Program-made: the position numbers and the translations under genes
Source: Cryomorphaceae bacterium
GTDB lineage: Bacteria; Bacteroidota; Bacteroidia; Flavobacteriales; Schleiferiaceae
Direction of reading: 5' to 3'
DNA: 64,000 nucleotides
Assembly (NCBI GenBank): GCA_024639785.1
Contig: JAHEGI010000003.1
Span: 19,097 to 83,096 of the forward strand
Shown: positions 6,905 through 16,346 of the stretch, in pieces
How positions within the stretch are numbered: position 1 is the stretch's first letter
Layout: each line of letters starts with the position of its first letter
Notes under the pieces: model-generated
Seen by the model: the letters and a program-made list of their open reading frames with translations, nothing else
What the model was told of the DNA's origin: nothing
Database searches by the model: none

Positions 6905-8095
6905 TTATCCCACCAATTCTTTCACGAGATCAGCGGCTTCTTTCAGTTGAATCGCAGAGTAGACCTTCAGGCCACTTTCATCGATTAACTTCTTAGCCTC
7001 AGCGGCATTCGTTCCCTGAAGTCGAACGATAATGGGCACAGGAATTTCTCCAATGCTCGCATAGGCGTCCACAATACCTTGGGCTACCCGGTCGCAGCGG
7101 ACAATCCCTCCAAAAATATTGACTAGAATGGCTTTGACATTTCGATCCTCCAAGATGATGCGGAAGGCTTTTTCTACGCGCTCAGCATTGGCGGTACCGC
7201 CCACATCCAAAAAGTTTGCAGGATTGCCCCCGGCCATTTTAATGATGTCCATTGTAGCCATGGCCAGTCCGGCACCATTGACCATACAGCCTACGTTGCC
7301 ATCGAGCTTGACAAAGTTCAAGCCCGCTTGATCTGCCTTGACTTCGGTGGGGTCCTCTTCACGGAAGTCGCGCAAGGCGGCTAATTCTGGGTGACGGAAA
7401 AGCCCATTGCCATCCAAAGCGACTTTGGCGTCGACGGCCATAATCTTATTGTCGCTTGTCTTTAACACAGGGTTGATTTCGAATAAGCTCGCGTCAATGC
7501 CTTGGTAGGCGGCCATCAAACTCTTTACGAAGACGACCATTTCTTTAAATGCAACGCCTGAAAGCCCCAAATTGAAGGCAATACGACGTGCTTGAAAGTC
7601 TTGAAGCCCCACCGAAGGATCAATGCTCTCAGTGAAGATTTTTTCGGGACTATGCTCTGCAACGGCTTCAATGTCCATGCCGCCTTCGGGGCTGTACATG
7701 ATCATGTTGCGTCCCGCAGCGCGGTCTAGAAGGATGCTCATGTAGTATTCCTCCGTTTCGCTTTCGCCCGGATAGTACACATCTTCCGCAATCAGCACTT
7801 GATGCACCTTCTTGCCTTCTTTGGAGGTCTGAGGGGTTACCAGTTGCATTCCGATGATATCTGTTGCACGAGCTTTTACCTCTTCGAGATTTTTGGCCAA
7901 CTTCACCCCGCCGCCTTTGCCGCGTCCGCCGGCGTGAACTTGTGCTTTTACCACATACCATTGGGTTCCCGTTTCTTCTGTCATGGCCTTTGCGGCTTCA
8001 ACAGCTTCTTCTGGGCTGCTTGCGACCTTGCCGCGTTGAACACGTACGCCATATGAGGCGAGAATGTCTTTTCCTTGGTATTCGTGGAGATTCAT
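6905..8095 (-). CDS. sucC: Succinate-CoA ligase (ADP-forming), beta subunit
   Basis: A 396-residue beta subunit of succinyl-CoA synthetase, which makes ATP (or GTP) from succinyl-CoA in the TCA cycle. Visible are the start MNLHEYQGKDILASYGV, the glycine-rich ATP-grasp loop AGGRGKGGGVKLA near residue 54, DAKVALDGN for metal binding, and the C-terminal ligase motifs NGAGLAMATMD, FLDVGG and NIFGGIVRCD. The length is normal for the family. The alpha-subunit gene sucD is not adjacent, so it must be encoded elsewhere. A TACCTTTG box lies 25 nt upstream of the ATG, giving this gene a short leader. Confidence 0.97.
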   Translation of the reverse strand: MNLHEYQGKDILASYGVRVQRGKVASSPEEAVEAAKAMTEETGTQWYVVKAQVHAGGRGKGGGVKLAKNLEEVKARATDIIGMQLVTPQTSKEGKKVHQVLIAEDVYYPGESETEEYYMSILLDRAAGRNMIMYSPEGGMDIEAVAEHSPEKIFTESIDPSVGLQDFQARRIAFNLGLSGVAFKEMVVFVKSLMAAYQGIDASLFEINPVLKTSDNKIMAVDAKVALDGNGLFRHPELAALRDFREEDPTEVKADQAGLNFVKLDGNVGCMVNGAGLAMATMDIIKMAGGNPANFLDVGGTANAERVEKAFRIILEDRNVKAILVNIFGGIVRCDRVAQGIVDAYASIGEIPVPIIVRLQGTNAAEAKKLIDESGLKVYSAIQLKEAADLVKELVG

Positions 8096-8120
8096 ACGTA
8101 GAGCTTTCTTAAGTGCGGGA

Positions 8121-8128
8121 CAAAGGTA
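8121..8128 (-). promoter_or_regulatory. TACCTTTG -7 element, sucC
   Basis: A perfect TAnnTTTG box on the minus strand, 25 nt upstream of the sucC ATG at 8095. It is back to back with the box of the LolD-like gene at 8154-8161. Confidence 0.55.
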
Positions 8129-8153
8129 CTTCTCGATTCCTGGAAATCCGCGC

Positions 8154-8161
8154 TACTTTTG
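8154..8161 (+). promoter_or_regulatory. TACTTTTG -7 element, LolD-like gene
   Basis: A perfect TAnnTTTG box 6 nt before the ATG at 8168. It supports that ATG over the in-frame TTG at 8159, which would overlap the box. Confidence 0.55.
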
Positions 8162-8167
8162 GGGTCT

Positions 8168-8821
8168 ATGTCGACCTTAGTTGAAGCCCGCCATTTAGTC
8201 AAAACCTATGGAGAGGTATCCGTATTGAACGATCTATCTCTCAAGATAGAACGCGGTGATTTTCTGGCTATTACTGGCCCTTCAGGTTCTGGCAAGTCCA
8301 CCTTGTTGCACATCTTGGGAGGCCTGGATCATGCCGATTCGGGGGATTTGTTTTTCGAAGGCGAAGCCTATCCGAGTCAAAGCAAAGCGGTCGATCGCTT
8401 TCGCAACACGCATTTGGGCTTTGTCTTTCAATTTCACCATTTGCTCCCAGAATTCACTGCGCTTGAAAACATTTGCATGCCTGGTTGGATCGGAAAACAC
8501 GAGGATATCGAAGCACGCGCATTGCATTGGGCTGAGGCGTTAGGCGTTGCACACCGTCTGAATCACCTCCCATCGGCCCTAAGTGGTGGTGAACAACAGC
8601 GCGTGGCGGTTGCAAGGGCTCTGGTGCATGGTCCAAAACTACTACTGGCGGATGAACCCTCTGGGAATCTAGATCGTCAACGGTCATCTGAATTATTCGA
8701 CATACTTCAAGACGTGCGCAAGCACAGTGACGTGGCCATGGTGGTGGTAACCCATTCTGAGGAATGGGCCTCTAAAGCCGATCGAACCTTACACTTGAGT
8801 GATGGCGCATGGCGCATCTAA
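8168..8821 (+). CDS. LolD-like ABC transporter ATPase
   Basis: A 217-residue ABC ATPase. Walker A is GPSGSGKST at 37-45, the Q-loop is [12 protein letters not shown], the signature is [15 protein letters not shown], Walker B is [12 protein letters not shown], and the H-loop is VVTHSEEWA. The [16 protein letters not shown] segment is characteristic of LolD, the ATPase that drives lipoprotein release from the inner membrane with LolC/E. No permease gene is adjacent, so the membrane partner is elsewhere; a MacB-type role cannot be excluded. The start is ATG 8168. The 3' end overlaps the next gene by 13 bp, suggesting translational coupling. Confidence 0.88.
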   Translation: MSTLVEARHLVKTYGEVSVLNDLSLKIERGDFLAITGPSGSGKSTLLHILGGLDHADSGDLFFEGEAYPSQSKAVDRFRNTHLGFVFQFHHLLPEFTALENICMPGWIGKHEDIEARALHWAEALGVAHRLNHLPSALSGGEQQRVAVARALVHGPKLLLADEPSGNLDRQRSSELFDILQDVRKHSDVAMVVVTHSEEWASKADRTLHLSDGAWRI

Positions 8822-9630
8822 TTCCGACCGATGAGTTAAAAAGCTGGCTAGATGCATGGGCGCAGCGCTATGAGCAAGTGGACTTTATTCCACTGGATCC
8901 TATTTCCATTCCCCATCGATACGAGCGACCAGAAGACATTGAGTGCGTGGCCTTTATGACAGCCACGATCGCGTGGGGCCGGAGAGCCTCTATTCTGCAG
9001 AGTGCTCATCGCATGTTTGAGCCCATGGGGGCTTCCCCTGTGGCCTTTTTAGTAGATGCCAATGCGGACGATTTAATGGATCTCGTATGGGCTCACCGAA
9101 CCTTTTTACCTGAAGATGGACTTCGATTTATGCAGTCGCTCCAAGGGTGGTATCAACATCATCATAGTCTCGCCCATGGATTCGCGTTGGGTCCGGGAGA
9201 AAACGGCTATCATGAGGCTATTGATCGATTTCGCAACGTTTTTGCGCGCCCATGGCTGGACACCCGGTCCGCCAAGCATTTAGCCTCCCCGGCCCAAGGA
9301 TCTGCAGCCAAACGTCTTCATCTGTTTTTGCGCTGGATGGTGCGTTCATCTGATCGCGGGGTGGATTTCGGCCTGTGGAATATGGACCCTAGCTATTTAT
9401 CCTGCCCCTTGGATGTGCACAGCGGCCAAGTCGCACGTGCTTTAGGCTTGTTGGAACGGAAGGCGAATGATCAAAAGGCGGTGTTGGAATTGGATCATGC
9501 GTTGCGAGGCATGGACCCTCACGACCCGGTACGATATGACTTTGCGCTCTTTGGACTAGGCGAAGCGGGGATTTTAAAGGAAGGCTTTGTTGGTGATGCC
9601 TACACGGCCTTCGTACCTTCCAACCGATGA
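8809..9630 (+). CDS. TIGR02757-family protein
   Basis: A 273-residue protein matching the TIGR02757 family, conserved in Bacteroidota and a few other phyla and without an assigned function. Conserved blocks are FMTATIAWGRRASI near 50, AAKRLHLFLRWMVR near 167, VDFGLWN, CPLDVHSGQVARALGLL and the C-terminal DPVRYDFALFGLG. The C-terminal helices with an xDVHSGxVAR segment and the final GLGE motif are reminiscent of helix-hairpin-helix glycosylase folds, but this is only an impression. It overlaps the ATPase gene upstream by 13 bp and is joined to rarA downstream by an ATGA overlap. That makes a DNA-repair link plausible but unproven. Confidence 0.85.
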   Translation: MAHLIPTDELKSWLDAWAQRYEQVDFIPLDPISIPHRYERPEDIECVAFMTATIAWGRRASILQSAHRMFEPMGASPVAFLVDANADDLMDLVWAHRTFLPEDGLRFMQSLQGWYQHHHSLAHGFALGPGENGYHEAIDRFRNVFARPWLDTRSAKHLASPAQGSAAKRLHLFLRWMVRSSDRGVDFGLWNMDPSYLSCPLDVHSGQVARALGLLERKANDQKAVLELDHALRGMDPHDPVRYDFALFGLGEAGILKEGFVGDAYTAFVPSNR

Positions 9631-10901
9631 GTAACGCCCCCCTTGCCGAACGAATGCGGCCCAAAAAACTGAGCGATTATGCCGGCCAACATCATGTTGT
9701 GGGTGCCAAAGGGGCGCTTCAGCCTGCCCTTGATCAAAAGCGATTGCCCTCACTCCTCTTTTGGGGGCCTCCAGGCGTCGGAAAAACAACGTTGGCGCAA
9801 TTGTTAGCCGAGCAGGTGGACATGCCTTTCACCGCAATGTCCGCCATCTCCAGCGGCGTGAAAGAGGTGCGTGAGGAAATTCAGCGGGCAGAAAAGGATC
9901 GAATGTTTCACCCACGTGGACGGGTGCTTTTCATTGATGAAATTCACCGCTTTAGCAAGTCTCAACAAGATGCCTTGCTCGCTGCCGTTGAAAAAGGCAC
10001 GATTACCTTGATCGGAGCCACGACAGAAAACCCCAGTTTTGAAGTCAATTCTGCTCTTCTATCGCGTTGCCAATTATTTGTGCTGAAATCACTTGAAGAA
10101 AATGAGCTCATCCCGCTAGGAATGAAAGCATTAGATTCTGATGCCTTCTTGCAGAGCACGGCGGTTGCCCAAGTGGATTTTCATGCCATCTATGCCTTTA
10201 CAGGTGGAGATGCCCGTCGTTTTTTAAATACGCTTGAAAGCCTGTGTCTGGTCGCTAAAAATGAAGGCAATACGCAGATTGATGCCGCTTTTGTGCTAGA
10301 GCACGCACCAAAAATGGCTCCTAAGTATGACCGGGCGGGGGAACAACATTATGATATTGCTTCGGCACTGATTAAATCGATTCGAGGCAGCGATCCGCAG
10401 GCGGCGGTCTATTGGTTAGCGCGAATGATCGCTGGTGGGGAGAGTCCCACCTTCATCGCTCGAAGACTGTTGATTGCCGCGGCGGAGGATATTGGCTTAG
10501 CCAATCCCAATGCATTGAACGTGGCTACGGCTTGTTTCCATGCGGTCGAGCGTCTTGGCATGCCTGAAGGCCGGATTCCTTTGAGTGAATGTGCCATCTA
10601 TTTGGCGAGTAGCCCAAAGTCAAACCGGGCCTATTTGGCCATCAATGCTGCATTAAAAGAAGTTCAACAGTCAGGGGATTTGGAAGTTCCGCTTCATTTG
10701 CGAAATGCCCCGACTCAGACCATGAAGGATTTAGGCTATGGAGAGGCCTACCGTTATCCGCATGACTTCTCGGGCAGTTTCATTGATCAAAACTATCTTC
10801 CCAAAGGGCTATTTGAAAAGCAGTTTTACACGCCCGGAGAGAATCCAACCGAAGAACGTATCTCGGAATGGCTCAACGCCCGTTGGTCGAAAGAATCTTG
10901 A
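9627..10901 (+). CDS. rarA: Replication-associated recombination protein A (RarA/MgsA)
   Basis: A 424-residue clamp-loader-like AAA+ ATPase that acts at stalled replication forks. Walker A is GPPGVGKTT at 47-55, Walker B is LFIDEIHRF with D104/E105, sensor 1 is IGATTENPSFEVNSALLSR, and the C-terminal tetramerisation half includes AEDIGLANPNAL and YLASSPKSNRAY. Both halves and the spacing match E. coli RarA and eukaryotic WRNIP1. The start ATG overlaps the TGA of the TIGR02757 gene (ATGA). The last 29 bp overlap, tail to tail, the OmpA-family gene. Confidence 0.96.
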   Translation: MSNAPLAERMRPKKLSDYAGQHHVVGAKGALQPALDQKRLPSLLFWGPPGVGKTTLAQLLAEQVDMPFTAMSAISSGVKEVREEIQRAEKDRMFHPRGRVLFIDEIHRFSKSQQDALLAAVEKGTITLIGATTENPSFEVNSALLSRCQLFVLKSLEENELIPLGMKALDSDAFLQSTAVAQVDFHAIYAFTGGDARRFLNTLESLCLVAKNEGNTQIDAAFVLEHAPKMAPKYDRAGEQHYDIASALIKSIRGSDPQAAVYWLARMIAGGESPTFIARRLLIAAAEDIGLANPNALNVATACFHAVERLGMPEGRIPLSECAIYLASSPKSNRAYLAINAALKEVQQSGDLEVPLHLRNAPTQTMKDLGYGEAYRYPHDFSGSFIDQNYLPKGLFEKQFYTPGENPTEERISEWLNARWSKES

Positions 10902-12828
10902 TTTCTGTTCGGCGGTTCAGGGCTTGCCCCTCTTCCGTTTCGTTGGAAGCGACCGGTCGGCTTGCGCCAAATCCTTTGCCCTGCATGCGCTCCCGGTGGA
11001 CGCCTTCTGTTACCAATGCGTCCACAACCGCAGCACTGCGCTTTTCACTGAGCGTTTGATTGTAGGCTGCAGAACCTTGGTTGTCGGTATGCCCTTCTAC
11101 TTGAATGCGCAACGAAGGATTTTCAATCAGCCAGGTGGCCATCCGGTGTATTTCCACCATGGAGGCGGGCAGTAGGACCGCTTCATCAAAGGCGAAGAGT
11201 AAATTATTTAGGCGAAAGGCGTCACCCACTTGGGTTTTACGCAAAAACACGGTGTCCCTTTGAAGCGTGCCGACACGTTCTTCTGTCAGCAGACGGTAGC
11301 TTTCAAAATTGTAGCCCGGTGCTTGGACGCTGAAGGCCATCTCCGTGTTAAGAGGCAAGCTGGTCTCAAACAAAAAGCCCGAATGCGTCACCTCTTGCTC
11401 CAATCCTTGCCGGGAAATGGACCACTTCGCCTCCGAAAGAAGCGCACGGCTACGGGCGTCCACGGCATAAACTTCTAACCACACAATGGGGGTTGCGCGC
11501 GCTAAATCAGGCAATTCAAACTCAAAAATGACGGGCAAATTGTACGAATTTGGGGCAATATCCCCGCCGTAGGTGTTGACCTCTTCGTCCCACACTGATT
11601 CGCCCAACAGTCCCCCGGAGAGAAATCCACTACGGCCATCGGGGGCCACAACGAGGCCAAAATTGTCCAAATGGTCGTTGATGGGATACCCGAGGTTTTC
11701 AGGTGTAGACCAACTTCCGTCCGGTTGCCATTCCGACTTGTAGAGGTCCATCCCTCCCATACCTACATGACTGGTGGAGCCGAAGTACAAAGTCCTTCCA
11801 TCCGCATGGAGGAAGGGGCTGAATTCATTCCCGTCCCCATTGATCGTGGCAGGCAGCATTTCTGCCTTACTCCATTGCGCTCCATCCCAACGGCTCATCC
11901 AAATGTTGGAATGGCTGCCCATTTTCTTGGAATCGCGCACAAAAAAGAGGTACTGTCCATCCGCAGAAAGGCAGGGCTGGGTTTCCCATTGAGGGGTGTT
12001 GATGGCTGCGCCCATGTTTTTCCCTTGGGTCCAACCAAAAGGGGTGAGTTCGGACAAATAAATGTCGCAGGAACCGTAGCCGTCTTCGCGCTCGCAGCCG
12101 GCGAAGACCATTCGGCGTTCATCCCCCTGTACGGAAACCGCGCCCTCGTTAAGCAAGGTGTTGATCCAGCCTTCTACCTTGTGGGGACGGACCCAACCCA
12201 GGGTGTCGCTGGAAAAGGTGGCGAAGATGTTTTCGTCCCGCGGCATTTGATGGTAATTGCGGCCGGTAAAGTAGAGGGTGCTTTGGTCGCCGGAAATGCT
12301 TGGAAAGAAATAGGATTCGGGGAACTGACGGCTGGTTTGAGCATTTTTTATGCTCCTAGGCTGAATACCGGGAGATGGGTTTTGCCGTGCTTTAAGTCCG
12401 AAGGCTGCATTGGCTTGCATGCGCTTGGCGTCGGCCACTTGGGCGTCTGGAAGCCGTTCCAGCGCGAGATAGAAGGTCCAGCCTTTTAATGAGGTTTGAT
12501 AGCCCCCAAAGGCTAATGCTGCGCGACCAAGATTGAAGTAACCAGCGCGAGCTGATCCGGTTCTTGCGGCCTCGGTAAAGGAATAGAAGCACCGCGCGGA
12601 ATCCCCACGCTCTTCGTAGAGTTCCCCAAGAGCCAACCAAGGAGCTGGGTAGGCGGGATCTAGCTTGACGGCGCGCAGAAAATGCTTTTCCGCTTTAGAA
12701 GGGCTGCCTGCTGGGTCCAAATACATGCGAATGCCTTTTTGGTAGGCAGAAACAGCGGCCCGGCTCTGAGCTAGAAGCGGGATGCTCCATCCACAAAGTA
12801 GCGTGAATAAAATGACTCGAATACCCAT
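10873..12828 (-). CDS. OmpA-family protein with TPR and PD40 repeats
   Basis: A 651-residue envelope protein starting at ATG 12828 with a signal peptide (MGIRVILFTLLCGWSIPLLAQ). In order it has a TPR-like helical region (about 20-120: SKAEKHFLRAVKLDPAYPA, LGELYEERGDSARCFYSF), a PD40/WD40-like beta-propeller (about 150-380: DQSTLYFTGRN, DGQYLFFVRDS, DGRTLYFGSTS), a middle beta domain, and a C-terminal OmpA peptidoglycan-binding domain (EGHTDNQG, SEKRSAAVVDAL, NRRTEI). This architecture is common in Bacteroidota outer membranes and resembles the T9SS-associated PorE type, although PorE itself cannot be asserted. It converges on rarA with a 29-bp overlap. Confidence 0.88.
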   Translation of the reverse strand: MGIRVILFTLLCGWSIPLLAQSRAAVSAYQKGIRMYLDPAGSPSKAEKHFLRAVKLDPAYPAPWLALGELYEERGDSARCFYSFTEAARTGSARAGYFNLGRAALAFGGYQTSLKGWTFYLALERLPDAQVADAKRMQANAAFGLKARQNPSPGIQPRSIKNAQTSRQFPESYFFPSISGDQSTLYFTGRNYHQMPRDENIFATFSSDTLGWVRPHKVEGWINTLLNEGAVSVQGDERRMVFAGCEREDGYGSCDIYLSELTPFGWTQGKNMGAAINTPQWETQPCLSADGQYLFFVRDSKKMGSHSNIWMSRWDGAQWSKAEMLPATINGDGNEFSPFLHADGRTLYFGSTSHVGMGGMDLYKSEWQPDGSWSTPENLGYPINDHLDNFGLVVAPDGRSGFLSGGLLGESVWDEEVNTYGGDIAPNSYNLPVIFEFELPDLARATPIVWLEVYAVDARSRALLSEAKWSISRQGLEQEVTHSGFLFETSLPLNTEMAFSVQAPGYNFESYRLLTEERVGTLQRDTVFLRKTQVGDAFRLNNLLFAFDEAVLLPASMVEIHRMATWLIENPSLRIQVEGHTDNQGSAAYNQTLSEKRSAAVVDALVTEGVHRERMQGKGFGASRPVASNETEEGQALNRRTEIKILSTNGR

Positions 12829-12837
12829 CAGATAGCA

Positions 12838-12845
12838 CGAAGGTA
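12838..12845 (-). promoter_or_regulatory. TACCTTCG variant -7 element, OmpA-family gene
   Basis: One mismatch to TAnnTTTG. It sits 9 nt before the ATG at 12828, which supports that start over the upstream in-frame codon at 12900. It is back to back with another TTCG-type box at 12860-12867. Confidence 0.4.
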
Positions 12846-12859
12846 CGCGCGTAAAATTG

Positions 12860-12867
12860 TAACTTCG
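12860..12867 (+). promoter_or_regulatory. TAACTTCG variant -7 element, Fur-family gene
   Basis: A one-mismatch box 20 nt upstream of the ATG at 12888. With CGAAGGTA at 12838-12845 it makes a divergent pair in which both boxes carry the same T-to-C change (TTCG), separated by 14 bp. Confidence 0.4.
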
Positions 12868-12887
12868 CCCCTTGATCCACAACGGCC

Positions 12888-13325
12888 ATGAGTGCTTCAT
12901 CGTTTGACCAAGTCAAACAGGTTTTTACGGAGTTTTTAGAAACCAACGGGCAGCGTAAAACGCCCGAGCGCTATGCTATACTCCATGAAATTTACTCTCA
13001 GGACGATCATTTTGATATTGAATCGCTTTATGGTTCAATGAAAATCAAGAATTACCGGGTGTCCCGAGCCACGTTGTATAACACCATGGACTTGCTATTA
13101 CAGTGCGGCCTGGTGCGCAAACATCAATTCGGACAAACCCAAGCTCAATACGAGAAGTCCTATTTCAATAAACAACATGACCACGTTATTTTGGTCGACA
13201 GCGGGGAAGTAAAAGAGTTTTGCGACCCACGCATACAGCAAATCAAACAAAGCATTGAGGAAGTGTTTGGCGTCGAAGTGACGGGGCACCAACTCTATAT
13301 CTACGCAAAATCCAAAAAGGAATGA
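12888..13325 (+). CDS. Fur-family metal/redox-responsive repressor
   Basis: A 145-residue Fur/Zur/PerR-family protein. The N-terminal winged helix contains [27 protein letters not shown] and the recognition helix [19 protein letters not shown]. The dimerisation domain has the metal-site segment [19 protein letters not shown] and HQLYIYAK. The C-terminal CxxC structural zinc pairs of many Fur proteins are absent, which is common in Bacteroidota. Iron, zinc or peroxide sensing cannot be told apart from sequence. It overlaps purA by ATGA, an arrangement that links regulator and purine synthesis genes in translation but does not show that it regulates purA. Confidence 0.9.
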   Translation: MSASSFDQVKQVFTEFLETNGQRKTPERYAILHEIYSQDDHFDIESLYGSMKIKNYRVSRATLYNTMDLLLQCGLVRKHQFGQTQAQYEKSYFNKQHDHVILVDSGEVKEFCDPRIQQIKQSIEEVFGVEVTGHQLYIYAKSKKE

Positions 13326-14596
13326 ATCACGGAGCAGACATTTTGCTCGGCCTGCAATGGGGGGACGAGGGAAAAGGTAAAATTGTAGACGTACTCACCA
13401 AAAAGTATGATGTCGTTGCACGTTTTCAAGGAGGACCAAATGCGGGACACACTTTGGAGTTCAATGGCATCAAACACGTACTACATACCATTCCTTCAGG
13501 GATTTTTCATGAAAACGCCATGAACATCATTGGTCATGGCGTGGTGATGGACCCAGTCATTTTCTGTAAGGAAATAGATAAGTTGATGGATCTAGAACCT
13601 AAGTGTTTAGAGCGTTTGCAGATTTCTCGCAAGGCCCATTTGATTTTACCTACACACCGCCTCCTAGATGCCGCTTCCGAAGCCGCCAAGGGCAAGAATA
13701 AAATTGGCTCGACCCTCAAGGGTATCGGCCCAACTTATATGGACAAGACAGGCCGAAATGGGTTGCGCATTGGAGATATTGAATTGCCTGACTTCTTGGA
13801 CCGCTACAATGCACTGAAGGCTAAGCATATGCATATGCTTGGAGATTTTGTGCCCGTATTCGACCTGGATGAAGCCGAAGCAGCCTGGATGGCCGCGATT
13901 GAGCGCTTACGTCCCATGCAATTGGCTGACACAGATGTACTCATTCAAGAAGCATATAAATCTGGGAAACGAATTCTAGCAGAAGGAGCGCAAGGCACCT
14001 TGTTGGATGTGGACTTCGGAACCTATCCCTTCGTGACTTCTTCCACGACCACCGCTGCTGGGGCCTGTACGGGCCTTGGTCTCGCGCCCAATCGAATTGG
14101 AGATGTTCTAGGTATTTTTAAAGCGTATTGCACGCGCGTGGGCAGTGGCCCCTTCCCTACTGAACTGGACAATGATCTTGGCCAAGCCATTCGGGATAAA
14201 GGCCATGAATACGGCAGTACCACGGGCCGACCTCGCCGTACCGGTTGGTTAGACCTCCCTGCTCTTCGCTACGCCGTGGAAATCAATGGGGTCACCCAGT
14301 TGATGATGATGAAGGCAGATGTCCTTTCGGGCATGAAGGAACTGGAAGTTTGTACGAGCTATACCTACCGTGGGGAAACCATTAGTCACCTTCCGTATTC
14401 CTTAGAAGAGGACCTCTTGGAGCCCGTTTATACAACCTTGCCAGGCTGGGATGAAGATTTAACCGGAGTGACCGATGTAAACGATCTGCCCCAAGCCTTG
14501 ATCGACTACACCCGATTTATTGAACAAGAAACAGGCGTTCCGGTCGTTCTAATCTCTGTGGGTCCTGACCGTGAACAAACCTTATGGCGTGCATGA
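13322..14596 (+). CDS. purA: Adenylosuccinate synthetase
   Basis: A 424-residue enzyme that joins IMP and aspartate using GTP, the first committed step to AMP. Signature motifs are [14 protein letters not shown] at about 12-25 (phosphate loop and catalytic Asp), [43 protein letters not shown] and [10 protein letters not shown]. The length is normal. The start ATG overlaps the Fur-gene stop by 4 nt. The stop in turn overlaps the OstA-like gene (ATGA at 14593), so the three genes form a tight unit. Confidence 0.98.
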   Translation: MNHGADILLGLQWGDEGKGKIVDVLTKKYDVVARFQGGPNAGHTLEFNGIKHVLHTIPSGIFHENAMNIIGHGVVMDPVIFCKEIDKLMDLEPKCLERLQISRKAHLILPTHRLLDAASEAAKGKNKIGSTLKGIGPTYMDKTGRNGLRIGDIELPDFLDRYNALKAKHMHMLGDFVPVFDLDEAEAAWMAAIERLRPMQLADTDVLIQEAYKSGKRILAEGAQGTLLDVDFGTYPFVTSSTTTAAGACTGLGLAPNRIGDVLGIFKAYCTRVGSGPFPTELDNDLGQAIRDKGHEYGSTTGRPRRTGWLDLPALRYAVEINGVTQLMMMKADVLSGMKELEVCTSYTYRGETISHLPYSLEEDLLEPVYTTLPGWDEDLTGVTDVNDLPQALIDYTRFIEQETGVPVVLISVGPDREQTLWRA

Positions 14597-15969
14597 AGCG
14601 GCTCTTAGCCGCACTACTCGTCGTCTTGTCGTGGACTGCCTTCGGGCAGCTTCGGCCTGGGCAACGTGTAGACTTATTGCATAGCGCATCAGTCACCGTA
14701 AAACGCACCCAAAGTGGACCACTGACCATCCTTCGTGGAGAGGTTGCGCTCAAAAACAGAGATGGTATTTTCTATTGCGACTCGGCCCATTGGCGTCGCA
14801 AAGAAGATGTTTTTGTGGCTTTTGGAAATGTTCGTTACCAAGGCAAGGATGGAGTGAAGCTGCGCTCGCAGTTCCTCGATTATAGTAAGGGAATCGCATT
14901 TTTACGAGGCGATGTGGTTTTGGTCCACAAAGGCCAAACACTTAAAACACCTACCCTTCGCTATGATACGCAAGCCGAAACCGGACAGTTTAATCAAGGG
15001 GGCGAAATCGAAACGGAAGACGGACGATTAACTTGTCAATCAGGCCGTTATTCCGCGGCAGAGGAGCATTTCATCTTCTCGGGAAACGTGCATGCCGTGA
15101 CGGAAGACTACATTTTGGACTGCCCCAAGATGGAGCAATGGCCAAATCAGCACCGGTACTTCCTTCCTCTCGGAGGGCACGCCAAAACGGAACACGGTGC
15201 CATGGAATTTGGGGAGGCACGACTTCAAACGGATCCCAAAATCAGTCAGTTTTATCACGGAGTGAAAGGAGTCGATTCACTCATTCAATTTCGAGCGGAT
15301 AGCGTATACCAAATAGATGCGGTCTCACAAACAGAGCTTTACGGCAAGTCCACCGCAGCCCAATGGGCTGATTGGGGTCCAGACAGTATGGAGATCCACG
15401 GCATGGTCATCGTGCGAACGGAAGATTGGGCACAGGCAGATGGGGATGTAAGCACGTTTGCTCAGGGAACCGTCAGCCATTCGGATGCCATGCGATGGAA
15501 TGCCACGGATTCCATCCTTAATCTGTTCGGATTGCCCGTGGTTTGGGCGGAAGACTATCAAGTTTGCGCAGATACGCTGCGATTTTACCTCCACTATCAA
15601 CCGGATTTAGACTCCATCTATGGACATGGCTTAGTTCATTTGAGCAAGGAGGTCGACTCCTTGCGCTCGGATGAAATGGCGGGAACCCTACTCAGTGGCT
15701 TTATGTCGCAGCAAAAAATGAAAAGACTGCGAATTCAAGGAAATGCGCAGGCCCTATTCCACCCCGATCCGCAAAGGAGCTCACAAATTTTGAGTGCAGA
15801 AATCTTCTTACTCTTCGAGGATGGCCGCTTAGAAGAAGTTCAATTTGTTAAAGGACCCCAAGGTGAGGTGACATCAGCCGTTGCTGGGAATTCCACGCAT
15901 CTCCCTGGTCATCGACCAACGCGCGCTCAGCGCCCGTTTAGAATGGATGCGATATCCGGCTTAAAGTAG
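14593..15969 (+). CDS. OstA/LptA-like periplasmic protein
   Basis: A 458-residue exported protein starting at ATG 14593 with signal peptide [19 protein letters not shown]. The N-terminal 200 residues have the OstA/LptA beta-jellyroll pattern of repeated short strands (ILRGEVALKNRDGIFYCDSAHW, AFGNVRYQGKDGVKLRSQFLDYS). This is the fold that binds LPS lipid A and bridges the periplasm. The longer C-terminal half with more such strands (YGKSTAAQW, DSIYGHGLVHLS) is typical of the Bacteroidota 'OstA-like' proteins. A role in LPS transport is inferred, consistent with the LolA-like, LptF/G and TamB genes elsewhere in the window. The 3' end overlaps the MazG-like gene by 43 bp. Confidence 0.87.
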   Translation: MKRLLAALLVVLSWTAFGQLRPGQRVDLLHSASVTVKRTQSGPLTILRGEVALKNRDGIFYCDSAHWRRKEDVFVAFGNVRYQGKDGVKLRSQFLDYSKGIAFLRGDVVLVHKGQTLKTPTLRYDTQAETGQFNQGGEIETEDGRLTCQSGRYSAAEEHFIFSGNVHAVTEDYILDCPKMEQWPNQHRYFLPLGGHAKTEHGAMEFGEARLQTDPKISQFYHGVKGVDSLIQFRADSVYQIDAVSQTELYGKSTAAQWADWGPDSMEIHGMVIVRTEDWAQADGDVSTFAQGTVSHSDAMRWNATDSILNLFGLPVVWAEDYQVCADTLRFYLHYQPDLDSIYGHGLVHLSKEVDSLRSDEMAGTLLSGFMSQQKMKRLRIQGNAQALFHPDPQRSSQILSAEIFLLFEDGRLEEVQFVKGPQGEVTSAVAGNSTHLPGHRPTRAQRPFRMDAISGLK

Positions 15970-16316
15970 TTTGGGCCTTTCATGACTTTTCCATCTTCTC
16001 GGTAAATCGGTTGGCCATCAAGTCCCAGCTTGCTCATGTTGCTTCGCTGTATTTCACGAAAAACCTCTTCAATCTTGTTTTGCATGCCATGCGTAATCAA
16101 CGTGCCACACAGGATGTAGAGCATATCGCCGAGCGCATCGGCGATTTCAACCAAATCGCCTGCCATAGCTGCCTCGAGATATTCTTCATTTTCTTCGGCC
16201 ATTAGGCGATGCCGCAGGGCAATCAGGCCCTCGTCTACCTCGGTAGTCGGATTTTCGCAGTACGGAATGCGATAAACTTCATGGAATTTGGTCACGGCGG
16301 CAATTTGTTCCTGCAT
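15927..16316 (-). CDS. MazG-like nucleotide pyrophosphohydrolase
   Basis: A 129-residue all-alpha NTP pyrophosphohydrolase of the MazG/PRA-PH-like group. The metal-binding ExxE...ExxD pattern is AEENEEYLEAAMAGDLVEIADALGDMLYI, and the C-terminal SNMSKLGLDGQPIYREDGKVMKGPNYFKPD is shared with a subgroup that hydrolyses non-canonical or excess (d)NTPs. A longer form from GTG 16334 is possible. I prefer ATG 16316 because the segment after it (QEQIAAVTKFHEVYRIPY) is where family members begin, and the GTG would sit inside the promoter-like AT-rich DNA. Its 3' end overlaps the OstA-like gene by 43 bp. Confidence 0.85.
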   Translation of the reverse strand: MQEQIAAVTKFHEVYRIPYCENPTTEVDEGLIALRHRLMAEENEEYLEAAMAGDLVEIADALGDMLYILCGTLITHGMQNKIEEVFREIQRSNMSKLGLDGQPIYREDGKVMKGPNYFKPDIASILNGR

Positions 16317-16322
16317 GTCAGT

Positions 16323-16330
16323 TAATTTTG
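16323..16330 (+). promoter_or_regulatory. TAATTTTG -7 element, 61-aa membrane protein
   Basis: A perfect TAnnTTTG box 16 nt before the TTG start at 16347. It drives the small membrane gene and DUF6580 as a two-gene unit. Confidence 0.45.
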
Positions 16331-16346
16331 TCACAAATTACCACTC

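Noticed and set aside
11671..12489. 272-codon open frame on the plus strand opposite the OmpA/PD40 gene
   Set aside because: It is antisense to a well-supported PD40 region, has no recognisable domain and reads as a shadow caused by the codon bias of the real gene.
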